Assembly: GCA_024226335.1 (NCBI GenBank)
Contig: JAAELY010000054.1
Span: 1 to 54,461, forward strand
From: a bacterium
GTDB taxonomy: Bacteria > Myxococcota_A > UBA9160 > SZUA-336
DNA: 54,461 nt
Reading direction: 5' to 3'
Part shown: piece by piece, positions 1 through 9,598 of the stretch
Layout of the letters: every line of letters starts with the position of its first letter
Position numbering within the stretch: the stretch's first letter is position 1
Notes under the pieces: model-generated
Told to the model about the DNA's origin: nothing
The model's database searches: none
Seen by the model: the letters and a program-made list of their open reading frames with translations, nothing else
Program-made: the position numbers and the translations under genes

Positions 1-2142
1 AGCGAGGGTATCGACTTCGTATTGCAGGTCGGTGATTCGATCGCATCCGGACATCACCTGCCTCTGCCCGATACCTGCGATCCCAGTCTGTGTCCGACAG
101 TCAATTCAACCTACTGCATTGCGAATCGCATCGATCCGGGTTGTAGTGTTTCGCAGGATCCAGGCGTGTGCGACACGGTCGGTGGATGCGATGACCTGTG
201 TTTCAATATTGCCGGAGGCTCCGACCCGAACGGATCGTGCTTTTCCTGCTGCGACGTCTATGAAGGTGCACAGAGCCAGTGGCAGCGAGTCGAGGATTTC
301 TGGGCACAGATCGCCAGCGCGGATATTCCGTACGGCATCGTGCGTGGCAACCACGACAATTACGGGTCGCCGGCTTCCCCTCTCACAGTTCCCGGTTTTT
401 CCAGCTACTTCGGCGAAGCTCATTTCCAGGCGCTGCAAACACAGTTCGAGCAGGCTGATCGCGCCTTCAAGCTGATCGAGACGAAGATCGTCGATGCCAC
501 GCCCTACTGCAGAGAGAGCATTCCCTCGGAGTGCGATAACGCCATGGGGCATATCTTCGAGTTCCAGTTAGGTGCACAACCCGTGCGCGTCGTTGCGCCG
601 CCCTGGGATATTCACGAGTACAGCACCCGCCTGGTCTGGTCGGACTGGATCAAGGCGAGTTTCCTGGCGTCGCCGTATCCGACGATCCTGCTGACGCATG
701 ATCTGCAACCGGGTAGTCGCGGTGGTGATCTCGTCGCCGAAATTTCGAGTGACCCGAACTACATGTCCACCGCCCAGAAATTGTTCATGACGGCGGCGGG
801 TCATATCGTCAACGATGACAAGACGCTGCGCTTCTCGGCATTTCCGGACAATCCAATAGATCCCGGTGACGATCCGCTCGATCCCAATGACAATCCGCAA
901 TTCGAGTACCTGGAAACGACCGTCGACCACACTGGATCGGATGGCGCCGGATTGCTCGCGCTGGTGCGCTTCTATCAGAACGCGAGTACGCTCGACCAGG
1001 TCGAGGCTCTGACGATCGACACGGTGCCCGATCCGGTGGACTATTCCCCGTCGGTTCTCGGAACCAATCCGGTTCTTTCCGTGACCCAGTTCAGCATCCA
1101 CAACGATGCGGACGAGGATGGAACGGCCAACGCCTATGACAACTGCGCTGAGGTTCCGAATCCGGATCAGGTGGACGTCGATGGTGACTTCGCCGGAGCC
1201 GCCTGCGACAACTGCCCCCAGGATCAGAATCGCTACCAGGAAGACCTCGACGGCGACAGTATCGGCGATCTGTGTGACGACGATCTCGACGGTGACGGCT
1301 TTGGTTCGGAAGATTTTTGCTCTACGACGTTTTCACGCACCAATATCGATTCTGACGGTGACGGGATCGGCGACGCCTGTGACAATTGCCCGGACTGGCC
1401 GACTGCTGCGCCCGAACCCGATAGCGGCGGTGGCCCGATCAATTTCTTTCCACCGGTCGGAGCTACGTATTTCCAAGACGGGATCGGCGACGCCTGTCAG
1501 TGTGCCGATCTGGTGCCCGACGGGCTGATCGACCAGAGCGACGCGGATGCCTTCGACTACTGTGTCAATCAGGCTTCGGCGCCCGCGGGACTCCCCGCCG
1601 ACTTCGATTGCGGCGCTCCGGGTCCTCTGGCCGATACGGACGGGGATGGCGTGATGACGGAGAACGATCGCCTGCGCGTCCAGGCGATCCTCGACCACAC
1701 CTTCGGCTACCCGTCCCCGCCGGATCCCGCGCCGGCCTTCCTGTGCGAGGCGCGCGATACCAACGATCGCGACCAGGATGGTCTGGTCGACGCGATTCCC
1801 GGTCTGCTGTTTCCCGCGCACACACTCGGTCCACTCGATATCTGCCTGGAAATGAGCGCTTCGCAAATCGACAGCGACGGCGACGGAATCGGGGACGCCT
1901 GCGATGTGGACACCCTGTTCTGCGATCTAAATTCCAACGGAATCGTGGATTCTGGTGACGTAGCGATGGCATTGGATCTCCTCGACGACCCAAACTCGAT
2001 CAGCGAGTTGCAGCACATCCTGCTCGACGTGGCACCCGAATCGGGAGGCCCAACCGACGGCATCATCAACGCTGCCGATCTGCTCCTGCTTACGAGGGCC
2101 CTGGACGGCGTGAGCACCGCCATCTGTCGCCCGACCCGGTAG
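1..2142 (+). CDS. Secreted metallophosphoesterase with TSP3 repeats and dockerin-like tail (5' partial)
   Basis: The reading frame is open from the first base, so the N-terminus, including the first metal-binding motif and any signal peptide, lies outside the window. The visible part starts with LQVGDS, then has GIVRGNHDN and ILLTHDLQPG, matching the GD, GNHD and later H motifs of calcineurin-like metallophosphoesterases. The second half has Asp-rich calcium-binding repeats of thrombospondin type 3 style (DSDGDGIGDACDNCP and variants, about codons 370-500 and 620-640). The C-terminus has two EF-like loops (DLNSNGIVDSGD, then DGIINAADLLLL) like a type I dockerin. High Cys and Asp content fits an extracellular protein. 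The substrate is unknown. It is probably exported and may be held in a surface complex through the dockerin-like tail. The downstream neighbour is convergent, with a 27-base gap. Confidence 0.85.
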   Translation, partial: SEGIDFVLQVGDSIASGHHLPLPDTCDPSLCPTVNSTYCIANRIDPGCSVSQDPGVCDTVGGCDDLCFNIAGGSDPNGSCFSCCDVYEGAQSQWQRVEDFWAQIASADIPYGIVRGNHDNYGSPASPLTVPGFSSYFGEAHFQALQTQFEQADRAFKLIETKIVDATPYCRESIPSECDNAMGHIFEFQLGAQPVRVVAPPWDIHEYSTRLVWSDWIKASFLASPYPTILLTHDLQPGSRGGDLVAEISSDPNYMSTAQKLFMTAAGHIVNDDKTLRFSAFPDNPIDPGDDPLDPNDNPQFEYLETTVDHTGSDGAGLLALVRFYQNASTLDQVEALTIDTVPDPVDYSPSVLGTNPVLSVTQFSIHNDADEDGTANAYDNCAEVPNPDQVDVDGDFAGAACDNCPQDQNRYQEDLDGDSIGDLCDDDLDGDGFGSEDFCSTTFSRTNIDSDGDGIGDACDNCPDWPTAAPEPDSGGGPINFFPPVGATYFQDGIGDACQCADLVPDGLIDQSDADAFDYCVNQASAPAGLPADFDCGAPGPLADTDGDGVMTENDRLRVQAILDHTFGYPSPPDPAPAFLCEARDTNDRDQDGLVDAIPGLLFPAHTLGPLDICLEMSASQIDSDGDGIGDACDVDTLFCDLNSNGIVDSGDVAMALDLLDDPNSISELQHILLDVAPESGGPTDGIINAADLLLLTRALDGVSTAICRPTR

Positions 2143-2169
2143 TTCACCCGACCGGAGAGTTCGGAGTGC

Positions 2170-4155
2170 TCAGAGCATCTCGCGCGCGATCGCGGTCACT
2201 GCTTCCGGGGTGAAGCCGAAGTGCTCGGCCAGAACCTTGTAGGACGCAGACGCCCCAAAACCGTTCATGCCGTGGAAGCGATCGCCGGGACGCAAGAGCG
2301 CTGCCATACCGAGTTCTACTCCCGCCTCGACAGCGAGACGGGGCGCGTCACCGAGGATCTCTCCCTGGAACGCCGGGTCCTGGAGAAGGAACGTGTCGAG
2401 ACAGGGGATCGAGACCGCTCGAACCCGCCGTCCCTCTTCTGTCAGAGTTCGCGCCGCAGCCAGTGCCAGTTGCGCTTCTGAACCCGTTCCTACCACGACC
2501 AGTTCCGGAGGGCCTCCCGACTCTGCGTGCAGCACATAGCCGCCCCGCGTCGCTTTCTCTTCCACCGCGTCCAGTTCGATCACTTCAAGGGCCTGGCGTG
2601 TCAGAATCAAAGCCGTCGGTCCGTCTTCGCGTTCCAGTGCAGCCTTCCAGGCGGCGACCGTCTCGCGCGGGTCGGCCGGTCGCCAGACATTCAATCCCGG
2701 GATCGCGCGCAGTGCGGCGATCTGCTCTACGGGCTGGTGGGTGGGACCGTCTTCGCCGACGAAGATCGAGTCGTGCGTGAACACGTACGTGACCGGTTGA
2801 TTCATGAGCGCCGCGAGTCGGATCGACGGACGCATGTAGTCGCTGAACACCAGGAATGTGGCGACGTACGGGCGCACGCCTCCGTGTAGCGAAAGTCCGT
2901 TCGCAACTGCGGCCATGCCGTGCTCGCGCACGCCGAAGTGCAGATTGCGTCCTTCGAACTTGTCGCGAACGACATCGCCTGCGCCCTTGAGGGTCGTATT
3001 GTTCGAGCCCGCCAGATCGGCCGAGCCTCCGATCAATGCCGGTACCCTGGGCGCGAGCGAGTTCAGTATCTTGCCCGAGGCCTGACGCGTGGCCATCGGC
3101 TTCTCGCCGCGCAGGTCGGGAAGGATTCGATCCAGATCGTCGGGCAGGTTGCGCTCCAGCATCGACTTCCAGAGTTCGGCGAGTTCGGGATCCTTGAGTG
3201 CGAGGCGCTTGCGCTCCTGCCACTCGCTTCGCTGCCGGGCACCGTGTTCGGCATTGGCGCGGAAGACCTCGCCCGCATCCGAGGGCAATTCGAAGGGTGG
3301 GGCGCTCCAGCCCAGGTTCTGGCGTGTCTGCTCCGAGCCTTCGTCGCCGATGCCGAAGCCGTGAGCCGCCGACTGGTCGACAGCGGGTGAGCCAAAGCCG
3401 ATGTGGGTCTTGCAAGCGATCAGATGCGGACGGTCCTCGCTCGCGCGAGCGCTGGCAATCGCAGAGCGGATGGCGGCGGGATCGTGGCCGTCGATCGTCT
3501 GCACGTCCCATCCGTAGGCCTCGAAACGCCCGGGCACGTTCTCCGAGAAAGACAGGCTCGTGGGACCGTCGATCGTGATTCCGTTGTCGTCGTACAGCAC
3601 GATCAGTCGGCCGAGCGCCAGATGACCGGCGAGCGAGGCGGCTTCCGAGGCCACTCCCTCCATCAGATCTCCGTCGCTGGCCAGCGCGAAGGTCCGGTGA
3701 TCAATCAGCTCGGAGCCGAAGCGCGCCGCCAGAATGCGTTCCGCGAGCGCCATTCCGACGGCATTGCCAAAACCCTGGCCCAGTGGACCCGTGGTGACTT
3801 CCACGCCGGCCGTCACTCCGAACTCGGGATGTCCCGGCGTCAGCGAATGCAGCTGTCGGAATTTGCGGATCTCGTCGATCGTCAGCGGATAGCCCGACAG
3901 GTGGAGCAGGGAGTAGAGCAGCATGGATCCGTGACCAGCGGACAGCACGAAGCGGTCCCGGTCGGGCCAGTTCGGGTCTGCAGGGTCGTGACGCAGGCTC
4001 TCGGCGAACAGCGTGACACCGATCTCGGCGCATCCGAGCGGTAGGCCCAGATGCCCGATTCCGGCGGCTCTCACGGCGTCGACGCTCAGTACCCGAATGG
4101 TGCGGGCGGCGGCTGCAATCTGCTCTGCGGAGGCGGCGGGGACGCCTGATGACAC
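2170..4155 (-). CDS. tkt: Transketolase
   Basis: This thiamine-diphosphate enzyme transfers two-carbon ketol units in the pentose phosphate or Calvin pathways. The family landmarks are in order: [15 protein letters not shown] near the N-terminus, [31 protein letters not shown], the TPP motif beginning GDLMEG and ending YDDN, and in the second half [25 protein letters not shown] and a C-terminal domain. The open frame extends far upstream, but I chose a GTG start at 4155 because AAGGAG lies 7 bases before it and the resulting 661 residues match the family length. GHPG is GHLG here, a mild variant. It is divergent from the HDOD gene, so the control region lies at 4156-4354. Confidence 0.95.
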   Translation of the reverse strand: MSSGVPAASAEQIAAAARTIRVLSVDAVRAAGIGHLGLPLGCAEIGVTLFAESLRHDPADPNWPDRDRFVLSAGHGSMLLYSLLHLSGYPLTIDEIRKFRQLHSLTPGHPEFGVTAGVEVTTGPLGQGFGNAVGMALAERILAARFGSELIDHRTFALASDGDLMEGVASEAASLAGHLALGRLIVLYDDNGITIDGPTSLSFSENVPGRFEAYGWDVQTIDGHDPAAIRSAIASARASEDRPHLIACKTHIGFGSPAVDQSAAHGFGIGDEGSEQTRQNLGWSAPPFELPSDAGEVFRANAEHGARQRSEWQERKRLALKDPELAELWKSMLERNLPDDLDRILPDLRGEKPMATRQASGKILNSLAPRVPALIGGSADLAGSNNTTLKGAGDVVRDKFEGRNLHFGVREHGMAAVANGLSLHGGVRPYVATFLVFSDYMRPSIRLAALMNQPVTYVFTHDSIFVGEDGPTHQPVEQIAALRAIPGLNVWRPADPRETVAAWKAALEREDGPTALILTRQALEVIELDAVEEKATRGGYVLHAESGGPPELVVVGTGSEAQLALAAARTLTEEGRRVRAVSIPCLDTFLLQDPAFQGEILGDAPRLAVEAGVELGMAALLRPGDRFHGMNGFGASASYKVLAEHFGFTPEAVTAIAREML

Positions 4156-4354
4156 GGCGGTACTCCTTGATAGGTTCGCGTCGGCGCACTGATTATCCCC
4201 GTCGCTGCGCCTGGAGCAAGGGGACGAGCGAATGCTCGACGACGAACCCCATACTTTGCCTCGCTCAGAAACGGCTGCTATCGCCTCAACTCGGCTCTCG
4301 CAAAGGCCGATTCGATCGCTGAGTCGCGCCTTGATGTGCGGCCGGAGGCACGCC

Positions 4355-5845
4355 TTGAACGAGTTTGAAGCCAGACTCCTGGAGTCCGCGAAGCTACCGA
4401 CGCTAGTATCGGTTGCCCAGCGACTTCTGGGTCTACTACGCGACGATCTGGGCAGTGCGCAACTCGCCGAGGCCATCAGTGTCGATCCGGCCATCGTGGC
4501 TCGGCTCCTCAGCCAGGCGAATTCACCAATGTACGGCATGTCCCGCGAGGTGAAAGCACTGCCGGACGCACTGAACCGGCTGGGTCTGAACACGGTGCGC
4601 AGCATCGCGCTCTCGTTCTCGTTTGCCGACCGCCTTCGGGACGATGAGGAATCCATTCGCGTCATGGACCAGCTCTGGCGCGCATCACTGATGACCGCTC
4701 TGGCCGCTCGTCGTCTGGCTCAGGAGTGCGGTGGCTGGGAACCCGAAGAAGCCTTCAGCGCCGGTCTGCTCTGCGACGCGGCGGTGCCGTGGATGTACGA
4801 GGTGCTGCCCGAATACCGGGACCTGGCTCGACGATTCCTGGCGGGCGAGGCCGATCTGATCGAACTCGAGCGCTCCGAACTCGAAAGCGACCACGCGCGC
4901 GTGGGTGCGCTGCTGCTCAACGCGTGGAATCTGCCCAAGGACTTGTGCCGCACCATCGGGCAGCACCACCGCGGGGGTGGGGCGTCAGCGAAAGGCGAAG
5001 GGCCGGTTGCACTCCTCGATGGCGCATGGCTGTGCGCACGTGTCATGACCGTCGAAGGCTTCGCCCACGAAGCCAGCGATCTGGCTCAGAGGCTCCAGGA
5101 GATCACCGGAATTGCCCCGGCCGTCGCCGAGCGGGTTCTGGACGCTCTGCCAGAAGAACTGCGCGAGACCGCGGAACCCTTCGAGATTCCGCCTTCCCGG
5201 CAACGCAGTTTCGGGGATCTGCTCGAAGATGCCGGTGAGATCCTGCGCAATATCGCGATCGAGGCCGATCGAAGCGCCTACCTCTACGCCGCGGCGACGG
5301 GCGGCGGGCGCAGCGGATTCGAAGATATTCGCCAGGCGCTCAAACCGACTCTCGGTCTCGATGAGTCGACGAATCTCCTGCAACACCGTTCCATGGAGCG
5401 CCTGCTCGAGGCGTATTACGCGCGTGCCGGCCAGCGCCGCTGCGCCCTGGGAATGCTCGTCCTGGAGATCGAGCAGGCCAAGGATCCTGCCCTTTCCAGT
5501 GAGAACTGGCCGGTCGTGCTCGAGCAGATCCTGAGCGAACTAGGCGATCGTCTGCAGCGCGTGATCCGCGACGAAGACGATCTCGCCCGCTATTGCGTGG
5601 ACAAGATCGCGATCTTGATGCCCGACTGCGGGGGCGAGGATCTCCTGCCCGCCGGACGGCGCATCCGCGAGCAGATCGAGTTCGACGAGATCGAATTCAG
5701 CGGTGCGCCCGAGGGTCTGCGCATCGTGATCGGCGCTTCGTTCGTCGTCCCCCGTTCCAGCCGAGGCGAATTCGGAGGGTTGCTCGAGAGCCTCGACGGG
5801 GCGCTCGAACGCGCGCGCGTACAGGAGGATCGCCTGTCTCTCTGA
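4355..5845 (+). CDS. HDOD domain protein with degenerate GGDEF domain
   Basis: The first ~215 residues form an HDOD domain ([40 protein letters not shown]), a HD-like signalling domain without a full metal centre. The C-terminal ~130 residues align with a GGDEF domain, but the active-site loop reads CVDKI (about residues 414-418) instead of GGDEF. The RxxD inhibitory-site motif is kept as RDED nine residues before that loop, as in active cyclases. I infer loss of cyclase activity and possible c-di-GMP binding. The start is uncertain: I chose TTG at 4355 because GGAGG sits 6 bases upstream, but the frame is open from an ATG at 4232. The next gene begins 19 bases downstream, so they may share a transcript. 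Confidence 0.85.
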   Translation: MNEFEARLLESAKLPTLVSVAQRLLGLLRDDLGSAQLAEAISVDPAIVARLLSQANSPMYGMSREVKALPDALNRLGLNTVRSIALSFSFADRLRDDEESIRVMDQLWRASLMTALAARRLAQECGGWEPEEAFSAGLLCDAAVPWMYEVLPEYRDLARRFLAGEADLIELERSELESDHARVGALLLNAWNLPKDLCRTIGQHHRGGGASAKGEGPVALLDGAWLCARVMTVEGFAHEASDLAQRLQEITGIAPAVAERVLDALPEELRETAEPFEIPPSRQRSFGDLLEDAGEILRNIAIEADRSAYLYAAATGGGRSGFEDIRQALKPTLGLDESTNLLQHRSMERLLEAYYARAGQRRCALGMLVLEIEQAKDPALSSENWPVVLEQILSELGDRLQRVIRDEDDLARYCVDKIAILMPDCGGEDLLPAGRRIREQIEFDEIEFSGAPEGLRIVIGASFVVPRSSRGEFGGLLESLDGALERARVQEDRLSL

Positions 5846-5864
5846 GTTGCGATAAGGTCGCGTA

Positions 5865-6632
5865 ATGACGACGCCGTGGCTCGACTTGTTGAATGAGATC
5901 GCCGACGAAGCCGACGCGATCGCGACGCGCTTCTTCCGTCGCAGCGATCTGCGCGTCGATTCGAAGGCCGATACCACCTGGGTTACCGAAGCCGACGAGT
6001 CGATCGAAGAAATGGCCCGAAGCCTGGCGCTCCAGCGCTTCCCGCAGCTCTCGATCCTGGGGGAAGAGCAGGGAGAGACCGCTGGCAGCGACGCGACCCG
6101 ATTGATCATCGATCCGATCGACGCGACCAGCAATTTCGTGCGCGGTATTCCGATATTCGCCACGCTGCTGGCCATCGAGGAGCAGGGCGAAATTACCGCG
6201 GGTCTGGTCAGCGCACCTATGCTGCACGAGCGCTGGACGGCTCAGCGTGGTCTCGGTGCGTTCGCGGGTCAACGCCGGCTACACGTATCAGCCGTCGCGG
6301 AACTCGGGGAGGCTCAGTTGTTTCACGGCAGTGTGGGCGGTGTCGAAGCGCTGAAGACACCGCCGACCCTGATGACGCTCGCCCACGCTACGCGAAGGCA
6401 GCGCGGACTCGGTGACTTCTGGCAGCACTGCCTGGTCGCCGAAGGTGCGGGTGAAATCGCAGTCGACCCGATCGTCGCGCCCTGGGATATCGCACCGCTG
6501 ATGATCCTGGTCGAAGAGGCGGGCGGACGTGCAACTTCACTGAGCGGGGAGCGTTCAATCTACGCAGGCAGTTTTGTCAGCGGCAATTCGGCCTTGCACG
6601 GGGAAGCTCTGCGAATCCTGGCCGGGGAGTAG
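5865..6632 (+). CDS. Inositol monophosphatase family phosphatase (histidinol-phosphatase-like)
   Basis: A 255-residue protein of the Mg/Li-dependent phosphatase superfamily. The metal motifs are visible: TEADESIEE (41-49), GEE (66-68), IIDPIDATSN (81-90, the DPIDGT site with Gly replaced by Ala) and APWDIAPLMILVEEAGG near the C-terminus (the WDxA site). The family includes inositol-1-phosphatase, histidinol-phosphatase (HisN) and 3'-phosphoadenosine-5'-phosphatase. The IDPIDATSNFVRGIP stretch looks most like the histidinol-phosphatase branch, but the substrate cannot be settled here. It starts 19 bases after the HDOD gene on the same strand. Confidence 0.87.
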   Translation: MTTPWLDLLNEIADEADAIATRFFRRSDLRVDSKADTTWVTEADESIEEMARSLALQRFPQLSILGEEQGETAGSDATRLIIDPIDATSNFVRGIPIFATLLAIEEQGEITAGLVSAPMLHERWTAQRGLGAFAGQRRLHVSAVAELGEAQLFHGSVGGVEALKTPPTLMTLAHATRRQRGLGDFWQHCLVAEGAGEIAVDPIVAPWDIAPLMILVEEAGGRATSLSGERSIYAGSFVSGNSALHGEALRILAGE

Positions 6633-6638
6633 TGCGTT

Positions 6639-6902
6639 CTAGCGACCGCGGCGGCGACCGCTGCGTTCGGCCTGTTCCGAGTTCAAGACAGTGGCGCGTT
6701 CGATGTCTTCGATGCGCAGTCGAAAGCCCGTCGAGTCGCAGACCGCGTAGCGTTCGGGCTGAGAGGAACGCACGACCGTGTAGCGCAGCACGTCTCCGTC
6801 GCACGCGAGAACCTTTGCCACCAGGACCTCACCTTCACAGGTGTGCAATCGGACCGGTTTCCCTGTCTTTACAGCTGTGTCGATTTCTGAATGCGCGCTC
6901 AT
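6639..6902 (-). CDS. Small hypothetical protein
   Basis: An 87-residue protein starting MSAHSEID, of unknown function. The middle (KPVRLHTCEGEVLVAKVLACDGDVLRYTVVRSS) is strand-rich and could be a small beta-barrel such as an Sm-like or PilZ-like fold. The C-terminus is Arg-rich (RSGRRRGR), suggesting nucleic-acid contact, but this is only a guess. The frame is open further upstream to 7004. I prefer ATG 6902 because a weak GGGTGA precedes it and the upstream part looks non-coding. It is convergent with the phosphatase gene, with a 6-base gap. Confidence 0.5.
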   Translation of the reverse strand: MSAHSEIDTAVKTGKPVRLHTCEGEVLVAKVLACDGDVLRYTVVRSSQPERYAVCDSTGFRLRIEDIERATVLNSEQAERSGRRRGR

Positions 6903-7073
6903 TTTCACCCGCTCGCTTCCTGCTTTCTCTTCGCTTCCCGCTCTTTCTTCGAATGGGGTGGGGCTTCCAGCGATCCATACTGATGATCCGTAAAGATGAA
7001 CCATGCTGATGAGTGGGAAAATTCCCGATATAGATAAGCGCCCGGCCCTGCTGATCAGATACCATTTCCTGTG

Positions 7074-8498
7074 ATGGATTCACTCATGCGCATCACATAC
7101 TGCCTGTTTCTTGCCTATTTCGTGGCCTTTACCGCCAAGGCGGTAGAACTGCCACCAGAAGGAGCCTGTCCGCCACACACGCTTTCGAATTCCTCGCAAG
7201 AAGATTCCCTCCCAGAGGACGCCGTGCCTTCCCGGATCCATCCCGGACAGATCCTCGACCTGGAAAAGCTGGCGCCTCTGTCCGATTTCCTGCCGCCCGA
7301 AGTCTGGGAGCGACGCCAGAGCTTCTTCTTCGAGGGGCAGATGATGCAGATCGGTCCCTGCTATCGCCGTTATCCGGTGGCGCCCTATTTCGAAGCCGCC
7401 ACCGCAGAGCACGCCGGAAAAGCAACACTCAACGAGGACTTCGACCTGATCGACTACAGCGGAACGGGACTGCCGTTTCCAATCGAGTCGATTCCCGACG
7501 AAGCCGCCGACGCCGCGCTCAAGTGGGCCTGGAACTTCCGCTACCGCTACCAGGGCGCTGGCTTCCGCGGGCGCTTCCGTCTACGCGATGTGATGAATCG
7601 CGGTCACAAGGTCGAGCGCTTTGAAGGCCGCTTCTTTTTCCTTCCATTGCACGGTTATCCCGGAGTGGAGAGCCGCGATGAACGCAATCGTTTCGTGGCG
7701 GGTGGCCAGTTCACAAAGCCAACGATTTCGCGTGGTCTCAGCTGGAGGCAGTTTCGGCGCGCGAGTGTAGATCAGGACTACTCCGAGACCGATGACGTAT
7801 TCGTCTACATTCCGAGTTCCCGTAAAGTGCGCAGAGCACCGCCCCAGAATGCAGAAGGCGTCTACCTGCCTTCGTACACACGCGCGAACACCATCGATGC
7901 CTCGAGCGTGACCCTGCCCGACGGAACGAATATTTCCGACGTGACCTTGACTGCGGCGGAACCTGTGCGCAAGGGCTTTGTGGGTCTCATGATCCGTCCC
8001 AACGCCTATCGTTTCGAGGCGCTTGGCGTGAAGGACGTTCTCGCGCCGATCAATACGAACAATCCCGGCTATCCGACGGTAGACGAACGCAGCTACGGTC
8101 CCAGCGGTCTGTCGGTTGCCAGCGATCGCTGGGAACTGCGCCGCGCTGTCGTGCTCAGCGGTGTGCGCAAGGTACGCGAGGGCAATATCGCGCGGATCAC
8201 TCTGTACGCCGATGCTCAGACGCTGGCACCTCTGTATCTGATCGCGCGACGATCGAATGGAAGCATCGCAGAGGTGGGAATTTTCGTCGGTCGCTATAGT
8301 TCAGAGGATCCCATGGCGACTGAGTGGCAGGGAAACCAGGCAAACTACGGTCTGATACTGTCGGTCGCCGAGACGTTCCTCGTCTCGGGTTCAGGCGGTT
8401 GGGTGCGCGAGTCGTTCGAATTGAAAGCGCATCCACCGAGTTCGGAAGAGGCGAGCCGCTTCCAGACGACCCGGCGTTTGCAACTCAAGGGACGCTGA
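7074..8498 (+). CDS. DUF1329 domain protein, exported
   Basis: A 474-residue protein with an N-terminal signal peptide (MRITYCLFLAYFVAFTAKA, probable cut after AKA). It carries family features of DUF1329: MMQIGPCYRRYPVAPYFEAAT, IDYSGTGLPFP, then WNFRYRYQGAGFRGRF and a long beta-rich region with FVYIPSSRKVRRAP. DUF1329 proteins have a LolA/LppX-like fold and occur in the envelope of proteobacteria that use steroids, alkanes or other hydrophobic compounds. A role in moving lipids or hydrophobic substrates through the periplasm is the usual inference. Three in-frame starts are possible (GTG 7071, ATG 7074, ATG 7086). None has a strong Shine-Dalgarno sequence. Confidence 0.85.
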   Translation: MDSLMRITYCLFLAYFVAFTAKAVELPPEGACPPHTLSNSSQEDSLPEDAVPSRIHPGQILDLEKLAPLSDFLPPEVWERRQSFFFEGQMMQIGPCYRRYPVAPYFEAATAEHAGKATLNEDFDLIDYSGTGLPFPIESIPDEAADAALKWAWNFRYRYQGAGFRGRFRLRDVMNRGHKVERFEGRFFFLPLHGYPGVESRDERNRFVAGGQFTKPTISRGLSWRQFRRASVDQDYSETDDVFVYIPSSRKVRRAPPQNAEGVYLPSYTRANTIDASSVTLPDGTNISDVTLTAAEPVRKGFVGLMIRPNAYRFEALGVKDVLAPINTNNPGYPTVDERSYGPSGLSVASDRWELRRAVVLSGVRKVREGNIARITLYADAQTLAPLYLIARRSNGSIAEVGIFVGRYSSEDPMATEWQGNQANYGLILSVAETFLVSGSGGWVRESFELKAHPPSSEEASRFQTTRRLQLKGR

Positions 8499-8505
8499 GG
8501 CGCGC

Positions 8506-9417
8506 TCAGCCAAACAGCGCGAACAACTCCTCGAAAGCCTTCATCTGGTTGCCTGCGGCCGACGACGGTACGAGGATCGGCGTGCGTATGCCCGCTTCGT
8601 ACCAGGCTTCCAGGCCCTCGATGATGCTCGACGGAGGTCCGTAGAGAGTGGTGTCCGACAGCCAACGATCGCTCATCAGTTCGGGAATCTTGTCGCGCTC
8701 ACCGGCAGAGATCGCCTGCTCGATGGCTTCCATTTCCTCGACGTAACCGGCTTCCTTCCAGTAGGCCCGGTAGTTGGGCATCGTGACGTAGCCGCTCAAG
8801 GTGCGACGATTGACGGCTGCTGCAGCTGCCACGTCCTCAGAGATGCAGGTGGGAATCATGTCTCCGATGAAGAAATCCGGATTTGCGCGTTGCGAATCAG
8901 AAAGCGCGGCGAGCGAATTGGGAACGTGTGAACGGGCGCAGTTCGCGAATACCAATCCGTCGCCGATTTCACCCGACATGGCGACCATGCGCTTGCGCAA
9001 GCCCGCGAGCACGATTGGCGGAAGCTCACCCACGCGCGGAATTCCGCGAAGCTTCTCGACGAACTCGCGCATGTCCGAGAGCGGGGGCCCGGCTTTTACT
9101 CCCAGGCGGTCCAGCATTGGACCGTGACTGACTCCGATACCGAAGCGAAAGCGGCCGCCTGAAAGTTCCTGGATCAGCGCGGCCGTCGAGGCGTACTCGG
9201 AAACGTGTCGCAGATAGATATTGACGATGCTCGTTCCGAAGGGGATGCGTTCGGTGACCATCGCGATCGCCTCGCATAGGCCGAGTCCATCGCCGAAGCT
9301 CGGACAGTAGATGCCGGCGAAGCCTCGTCGCTCGATTTCCCGAGCCAGATCCAGAGTCGCGGCGCGGCGACCGGGGACGGCGGCAAGACTGAGGGCGGGA
9401 AGCGGAACCGATGGCAT
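8506..9417 (-). CDS. LLM class (luciferase-like) oxidoreductase, probably F420-dependent
   Basis: A 303-residue TIM-barrel protein of the bacterial luciferase / F420-dependent oxidoreductase family: EIERRGFAGIYCPSFGDGLGLCEAIAMVTERIPFGTSIVNIYLRHVS at residues ~26-75, then LIQELSGGRFRFGIGVSHGPML, the usual substrate/cofactor pocket. The reaction and substrate are unknown; relatives reduce F420-linked or flavin-linked substrates. The ATG at 9417 is well supported because AGGAGA lies 5 bases upstream, although the frame is open to 9501. It is convergent with the DUF1329 gene, with a 7-base gap. Confidence 0.85.
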   Translation of the reverse strand: MPSVPLPALSLAAVPGRRAATLDLAREIERRGFAGIYCPSFGDGLGLCEAIAMVTERIPFGTSIVNIYLRHVSEYASTAALIQELSGGRFRFGIGVSHGPMLDRLGVKAGPPLSDMREFVEKLRGIPRVGELPPIVLAGLRKRMVAMSGEIGDGLVFANCARSHVPNSLAALSDSQRANPDFFIGDMIPTCISEDVAAAAAVNRRTLSGYVTMPNYRAYWKEAGYVEEMEAIEQAISAGERDKIPELMSDRWLSDTTLYGPPSSIIEGLEAWYEAGIRTPILVPSSAAGNQMKAFEELFALFG

Positions 9418-9484
9418 GAGATTCTCCTGACAACGATGAGGAGCGCATTCTAGCCTGAATGAGCCATGGACTTCCGGGACAGGG

Positions 9485-9588
9485 CTAGGGAACCTCTGCA
9501 CAGGGAGGCTGCGGCTGCGAAGCGCGATGCAGCGCAGGCGGCGACTCCCGCTTCTCGCTCGAATCCTCCCTGTGCAGAGATTCCCTAG
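9485..9588. repeat. Inverted-repeat element, possible MITE (CTAG-bounded)
   Basis: Two 24-base arms, 9485-9508 and 9565-9588, are reverse complements with one mismatch. They flank a 56-base centre with no reading frame. The outermost bases are CTAG on both sides. The arm core GGGAACCTCTGCAC resembles ends of IS5-group elements, which often duplicate a CTAG-like (YTAR) target. This suggests a miniature inverted-repeat transposable element, though a bidirectional terminator or mRNA-stabilising hairpin would look alike. It sits between two minus-strand genes, just downstream of the diguanylate cyclase stop. Confidence 0.6.
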
Positions 9589-9598
9589 AGGCTGTCTG

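Noticed and set aside
9485-9588. Intrinsic terminator explanation for the inverted repeat
   Set aside because: The arms are separated by 56 bases and no T-run follows either, so a simple terminator does not fit; not excluded as a two-way stabilising structure.
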